64,000 nt of DNA from Salvelinus alpinus (lineage: Eukaryota; Chordata; Actinopteri; Salmoniformes; Salmonidae). This document shows positions 59,020-64,000 of the stretch, one piece after another (position 1 is the first letter of the stretch; every line of letters starts with the position of its first letter). Where the stretch lies: the NCBI RefSeq assembly GCF_045679555.1, contig NC_092096.1, positions 25,818,954 to 25,882,953 of the forward strand, written 5' to 3'. The notes beneath the pieces are model-generated. The model saw only the letters and a list, made by a program, of their open reading frames with translations. It was not told the DNA's origin and ran no database searches. The translations under genes and the position numbers were made by a program.

Positions 59020-60110
59020 CTGCCAGACACTGTGCAGTCGCTTGGGTAGCTAATAAGCCTAACTCATGACTAGTGACTATTCGGACTTAGCCGACTCCCT
59101 CTCCCTAAAAACATAATACAAAAAGGGCAATTTTAAAAAGGAGGCCTTTAATTACAGGAGCAGGACTCTGCTGGGCTTCTAAAGAAAACCAGCCGTGGAG
59201 CTGGTAGCCTGAGATGATGCCTGAGGCTGCCCCACAGCGTTTGGGGAGCGTTTTAGAAGCATTGAGGCTGGATTTAACCGTAATTGGCTGTTGTTTGCAG
59301 CAGATTGAGCCTAACACAGAGCGCTTGCTGGGATAGGAGTGTTATTGATGTTGCTGGAGGAGAGAGAACATCTGTTTGTCTCGCTAGCGCAGAGTGGTAG
59401 ATAGATACAGTGAGAGAGACGCAGCTTTAACAAGGATGGCTCTGTAAAGTTACTATGGTACTGTAGGAGAATTGATTGTAGGAAAGTGCTGGTGTAACCA
59501 GGCAGGTGCTACACATCGGTGGTGGATGGGGTGTTGGGTGAGTTACCCCACACACAATGTAAAGCACCTTCAAATCTAACGAAAAGTGTCATAATCTTTG
59601 TCATTATCTCTGTCATCATCATCCTTGTCATCATCATTGTCCCCAAGCTAATGCCTAGGCTTTAGCTCAACAGGTGAGCATAGTTTTAAGTTGTGCAGAT
59701 GGGTTCAGTCACGTGTGTGTGTGTATATACTGTTATGTGTGTGAACACACACGTGCAGGTGTGTGAAAGCAACTACAGCTGAAGTCTTTAACAGTATCTC
59801 CATGTCTCTCTCTGTCTGTCTCCCTCCCTCCCTCCCGGCAGGCAGGCAGGCGAGCAGAGCGGAGAGGATGTGACTAAAGTGTTGCCAGTCACAACAGCAG
59901 ATGCTCATGTTCTCCTGCCTGGCGCCTTGGGACACATCAAGGAGACGACAGGAGTTTGTTCCCTTTCTAGGCGTGACTAATCCTTATATCCTTGTAATCA
60001 GGCAGACAGGTAGTGGAGGTAGAGGAGGCTTCTATGTGTGGCTGGATGTGTGAGTGGCGGGACAGAGAGAGGTAGAGAACAAGGGGTGTGTGGGAGTGAG
60101 ACCAAGAGGG
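59020..60110. other. Intron 3 segment, no gene seen
   Basis: Holds small GT runs around 59715-59770 and CCTCCCTCCC/GGCAGGCAGG runs at 59820-59850. Confidence 0.5.
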
Positions 60111-60116
60111 ACAGAA

Positions 60117-60118
<2 letters not shown>

Positions 60119-60152
<34 letters not shown>
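60119..60152. repeat. Short (GT)n microsatellite
   Basis: About 16 GT units. Confidence 0.95.
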
Positions 60153-60154
<2 letters not shown>

Positions 60155-60484
60155 TTCTGTTTTTTCTGTTTGAACTTATTTTATATTCACCTCGTTCAAT
60201 GCCTCCCTCGTATCTCTCTCCTTCCATCTCCCTTTCTCTCATCTCTCCATTTTTCTCTCCATCTCTAAATTACTACAAAAAGCAGCCAAAGATAAAGAAG
60301 TGATTGTAATACAGTTGTCCACAATGGTGTGAATTGTAGTTTAATGACCATGGTGTTGGAGGTGTAGCAGGTAGAATGAGAAACAGAGAGCTGTAGTGCA
60401 TAGTGTCAGGGTCCATGGGATCAGAGTGACACACACACACACATATACGACACACACATAACCACCGCCTCCCCCAACCACACA

Positions 60485-61819
60485 TACAGTGGCATCACGT
60501 CTCTTGGGGTATGTCTCTATAAGCTTGGCACATCTAGCCACTGGGATTTTTGCCCATTCTTCAAGGCAAAACTGCTCCAGCTCCTTCAAGTTGGATCGGT
60601 TCTGCTGATGTACAGCAATCTTTAAGTCATACCACAGATTCTCAATTGGATTGAGGTCTGGGCTTTAACTAGTTCATTCTAAGACATTTACATTTTCCCC
60701 TTAAACCACTCGAATGTTGTTTTAGCAGTATGCTTAGGGTCATTGTCCTGCTGGAAGGTGAACCTCTGTCCCAGTCTCAAATCTCTGGAAGACTGAAACA
60801 GGTTTCCCACAATAATTTCTCTGTATTTAGCGCCATCCATCATTCCTTCAATTCTGACCAGTTTCCTAGTCCCTTCCGATGAAAAACATCCCCACAGCAT
60901 GATGCTGCCACCACCATGCTTCACTGTGGGGATGGTGTTCTCGGGGTGATGGGAGCGGTTGGGTTTGCACCAGACATAGCGTTTTCCTTGATGGCCAAAA
61001 ATCTAAATTTTAGTCTCATCTGACCAGAGTTCCTTCTTCCATATGTTTGGGGAGTCTCCCACATGCCTTTTGGCGAACACCAAATGTGTATTTTTTTCTT
61101 TAAGCAATGGCTTTTTTTCTGGCCACTCTTCCGCAAAGCCCAGCTCTGTGGAGTGTACGGCTTAAAGTGGTCCTATGGACAGATACTCCAATCTCCGCTG
61201 TGGAGCTTTGCAGCTCCTTCAGGGTTATCTTTGGTCTCTTTGTTGCATCTCTGATTAATGCCCTTCTTGCCTGATCCATGAGTTTTGGTAGGCGGCCCTC
61301 TCTTGGCAGGTTTGTTGTGGTGCCATATTCTTTCCATTTTTTAATAACGGATTTAATGGTGCTCCGTGGGATGTTCAAAGTTTCTGATATTTTTTTATAA
61401 CCCAATCCTGATCTGTACTTCTCCACAACTTTGTCCCTGGCCTGTTTGGAGAGCTCCTTGGTCTTCATGGTGCCACTTGCTTGGTGGTGCCCCTTGCTTA
61501 GTGGTGTTGCAGACTCTGGGGCCTTTCAGAACATGTGTATATATACTGAGATCATGTGACACTTAGATTGCACACAGGTGGATTTCAGTTAACAAATTAT
61601 GTTCTGAAGGTAATTGGTTGCACCAGATCTTATTTAGGGGCTTCATAGCAAAGGGGGTAAATACATATGCACGCACCAATTTTACGTAATTTCACTTCAC
61701 CAATTTGAACTATTTTGTGTATGTTCATTTCATGAAATCCAAATCCATTTAAATGACACGTTGTAATGCAACAAAATAGGAGAAACACCAAAGGGGATGA
61801 ATACTTTTTCAAGGCACTG
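60485..61819 (-). mobile_element. Tc1-like transposon missing its left inverted repeat
   Basis: The right end is a proper inverted repeat ending CAAGGCACTG at 61819 followed by TA. The left side starts TACAGTG and goes straight into the end of the transposase reading, with no long inverted repeat. Most of the transposase is present on the minus strand. Confidence 0.8.
60487..61468 (-). pseudogene. Tc1-like transposase, nearly full length, frameshifted
   Basis: The N-terminal 122 codons (61468-61100) start MKTKELSKQARDKVVEKYRS and contain the paired-type helix-turn-helix (KISETLNIPRSTIKSVIKKW), a G-R-linker and the second HTH. The DDE domain continues in other frames: MKHGGGSIMLWGCFSSEGT and FTFQQDNDPKHTAK (60924-60688), then a one-base insertion near 60670 puts the [11 protein letters not shown] motif with the third catalytic residue out of frame, and finally [20 protein letters not shown] (60589-60480). 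Several frame breaks make it non-functional, but decay is modest. Confidence 0.85.
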
Positions 61820-62029
61820 TACAGAGGATGTGGTGTCACAGCCATCCATTAGCCTAGTGCAGGCAGTGCTAAACCTGGTGTGACCCAGCAGGAGCCTCCT
61901 GGACATCTGTACAGATAACATCATTAAGGACCTTTTATTATAATCACCTAGCAAATGAGGGGAGGGGAGAGGAGAGGAGCCACTCTATGGGCTTTATGTA
62001 GTGGAGTTATAAAAGGAGAAAATGAAAGG

Positions 62030-62310
62030 GACATTCTATCTATCTATCACTCTCCCTCTTATCTCTCTCCTCGCTTACTATCTATGTTCATCTCTCTCTA
62101 TTTTCTCTTTCTCTGTCTCTCCCCCTTCCTCCTCTCTTCATTTCTCCCTCTTTCTATCACTCTCCCTCTTATCTCTCTCCTTTCTTACTCTCTATCTCTG
62201 TTCACCTCTCTCTATTTTCTCTCTCTCTCTCTATCCCCTTTCCTCCTCTCTTCATTTCTCCCTCTTGCTCCATCCTCCATTTCTCTCTCTGAACGGCTGT
62301 CATTCCTCCC
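62030..62310. repeat. CT-rich tract with ~115-bp duplication
   Basis: TATCACTCTCCCTCTTATCT ... CTTCATTTCTCCCTCTT occurs twice in tandem (about 62044 and 62155). Confidence 0.85.
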
Positions 62311-62387
62311 TTCTTCATCAACATATTTCATTAGCATTGAAGATAACAGAGGGTAACAATGGGTATTCCGTTTATAAAGGTCAGATA

Positions 62388-63345
62388 CAGTACCTTCAGA
62401 AAGTATTCACACACCTTGACTTTTTCCACATTTTGTTGTTACAAAGTGGGATTAAAATGGATTTCATTGTCAATCTACAATCTACACAAAATACAGTAAT
62501 GTCAAAGTGAAATAAAAATTATAACATTTTGTAAAAAATAAACAAAGTATTCAACTCCCTGAGTCAATACATCTTATAATCACTTCTCACAGTGATTACA
62601 GCTGTGAGTCTTTCTGGGTAAGACTTTAAGAGCTTTCCACACCTGTGCAACATTTGCCCATTATTATTTTCAAAATCCCTGTCAAATTGGTTGCTGATCA
62701 TTGCTAGACAACCATTTTCAGGTCTTACCATAGATTTTCAAGGTGATTTAAGTCAAAGCTGTAACCCGGCCACTCAGGAACCTTCAATGTTTTCTTAGTA
62801 AGCAACTCCAGTGTAGATTCGGCCTTGTGTTTTAGGTTATTGTCCTGCTGAAAGTGTCTGGTGGAAAGCAGACTGAACCAGGTTTCTTTTTTATCCTAGA
62901 AAACTCCCCAGTCCTAAAAAATGCAGCCACCACCATGCTTGAAAATATGAAGTGTGGTACTCAGTGATGTGTTGTGTTGTGCCCCAAACATAACATAACA
63001 CTTTGTATTCAGGACATAAGCTCATTTTAATTGCCACATTTTTTAGCAGTTTTACTTTAGTGCCTTATTGCAAACAGGATTCCATGCAACGTATTATGTG
63101 ACTCAAGCACATGTTAACTGCTGAACGTATTTAGGCTTGCCATAACAAAGGGCTTGAATACTTATTAACTCAAGCATTTCACCTTTTCATTTTGAATTAA
63201 TTTGTAAAATTGTAATTCCACATTATGGGGTATCATGTATAGACCAGTGACAAAAAAATCTAATTTGAATCCATTTTAAATTCTAGCTGTAACACCACAA
63301 CATGTGGAACAAATAAAGGGGTGTGAATACTTTCTGAAGGCACTG
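62388..63345 (-). mobile_element. Internally deleted Tc1-like transposon (958 bp)
   Basis: Inverted repeats CAGTACCTTCAGAAAGTATT at the left and AATACTTTCTGAAGGCACTG at the right, each more than 100 bp long, flanked by TA on both sides (62386-62387, 63346-63347). The interior retains decayed minus-strand transposase sequence (around TTATTGTCCTGCTGAAAG at 62840) but no open frame. Confidence 0.85.
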
Positions 63346-63354
63346 TACATCTAG

Positions 63355-64000
63355 ATAAAGTATCCCACCTCCACCCCATGCAGTGTTGTACATGATCAGG
63401 TCCATATCGTTTTATTCCACCTCCACCCCATGAAGTGTTGTACATGATCAGGTCCATATCGTTTTATTCCACCTCCACCCCATGAAGTGTTGTACATGTC
63501 CAGGTCCATATAGTTCTGGGTTTATCCCAACTCCACCCCATGAAGTGTTGTACATGATCAGGTCCATATAGTTCTTGGTTTATCCCACCTCCACCCCATG
63601 AAGTGTTGTACATGATCCAGGTCCATATAGTTCTGGGTTTATCCCACCGCCACCCCATGCAGTGTTGTACATGTCCAGGTCCATATAGTTCTGGGTTTAT
63701 CCCACCTCCACCCCATGCAGTGTTGTACATGTCCAGGTCCATATAGTTCTGGGTTTATCCCACCTCCACCCCATGAAGTGTTGTACATGTCCAGGTCCAT
63801 ATAGTTCTGGGTTTATCCCACCTTCACCCCATGCAGTGTTGTACATGTCCAGGTACATATAGTTCTGGGTTTATCCCACCTCCACCCCATGCAGTGTTGT
63901 ACATGTCCAGGTCCATATAGTTCTGGGTTTATCCCACCTTCACCCCATGCAGTGTTGTACATGATCAGGTCAATATAGTTCTGGGTTTATCCCACCTCCA
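63355..64000. repeat. 58-bp minisatellite, at least 11 copies, runs off the window
   Basis: Unit CCACCTCCACCCCATGCAGT, GTTGTACATGTCCAGGTCCA, TATAGTTCTGGGTTTATC. The leftmost copies are shorter and lack part of the last segment. The right boundary is not in the window. Confidence 0.96.

Noticed and set aside
59780..59960. Possible cacna2d1 exon 4
   Set aside because: The reading does not resemble the expected alpha2/delta-1 segment in any frame.

Overview
This window looks like a piece of a salmonid fish chromosome (trout, salmon or char). The basis is the repeat content: tRNA-derived SINEs of the HpaI type, salmonid-type L2/RSg-like LINE 3' ends, several Tc1-like DNA transposons with long inverted repeats, Ty3/Gypsy-type LTRs, palindromic MITEs and a very heavy load of CA/GT and CT microsatellites. 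There is no sign of bacterial or viral gene organisation, CRISPR, rRNA or a free-standing tRNA gene.

Only one cellular protein-coding gene can be supported: the 5' part of a plus-strand gene for the voltage-gated calcium channel auxiliary subunit alpha2/delta-1 (cacna2d1). Exon 1 (16125-16213) encodes the signal peptide, exon 2 (40076-40157) and exon 3 (42037-42153) the first mature residues. Splice phases agree, all sites are GT/AG, and exons 2 and 3 resemble vertebrate alpha2/delta-1. Intron 1 is 23,862 bp, intron 2 is 1,879 bp, and intron 3 runs off the window; about 95% of the protein lies downstream.

Layout. 1-15290 is upstream intergenic DNA: MITEs (2136, 2832), a minus-strand LINE fragment (about 3605-5150) abutting the 3' end of a Gypsy element with its LTR (5151-6711), a transposon-derived region carrying a 20-bp minisatellite (6717-8520), a SINE (8590), a Tc1-like element (11062-12425) and a large unnamed repeat (about 12905-15290). 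15590-16124 is the probable promoter/5' UTR. Intron 1 holds microsatellites, a 1.2-kb polypyrimidine tract, a 1.5-kb tetramer-based array (22850), minisatellites of 27, 11 and 14 bp, a solo LTR with a perfect 5-bp target duplication (31836-32310), and a Tc1-like element split by a young LINE (36372-37965). Intron 3 holds a long alternating purine-pyrimidine tract right after exon 3, minisatellites of 48, 41/35, 22, 22, 19 and 58 bp, SINEs, a LINE tail, a piggyBac-like non-autonomous element and two more Tc1-like elements.

No new multi-gene system is visible. The most interesting signals are at the splice sites of exon 3 (a triplicated acceptor region upstream, a possible Z-DNA/CA-repeat block 23 bp downstream), the nested LINE-in-Tc1 insertion with an open reverse-transcriptase frame, the solo LTR, a conserved hairpin shared by two LTRs, a probable non-coding regulatory island near 46.1 kb, and several RFX X-box-like palindromes. 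Family names come from memory of salmonid repeats and could not be searched.
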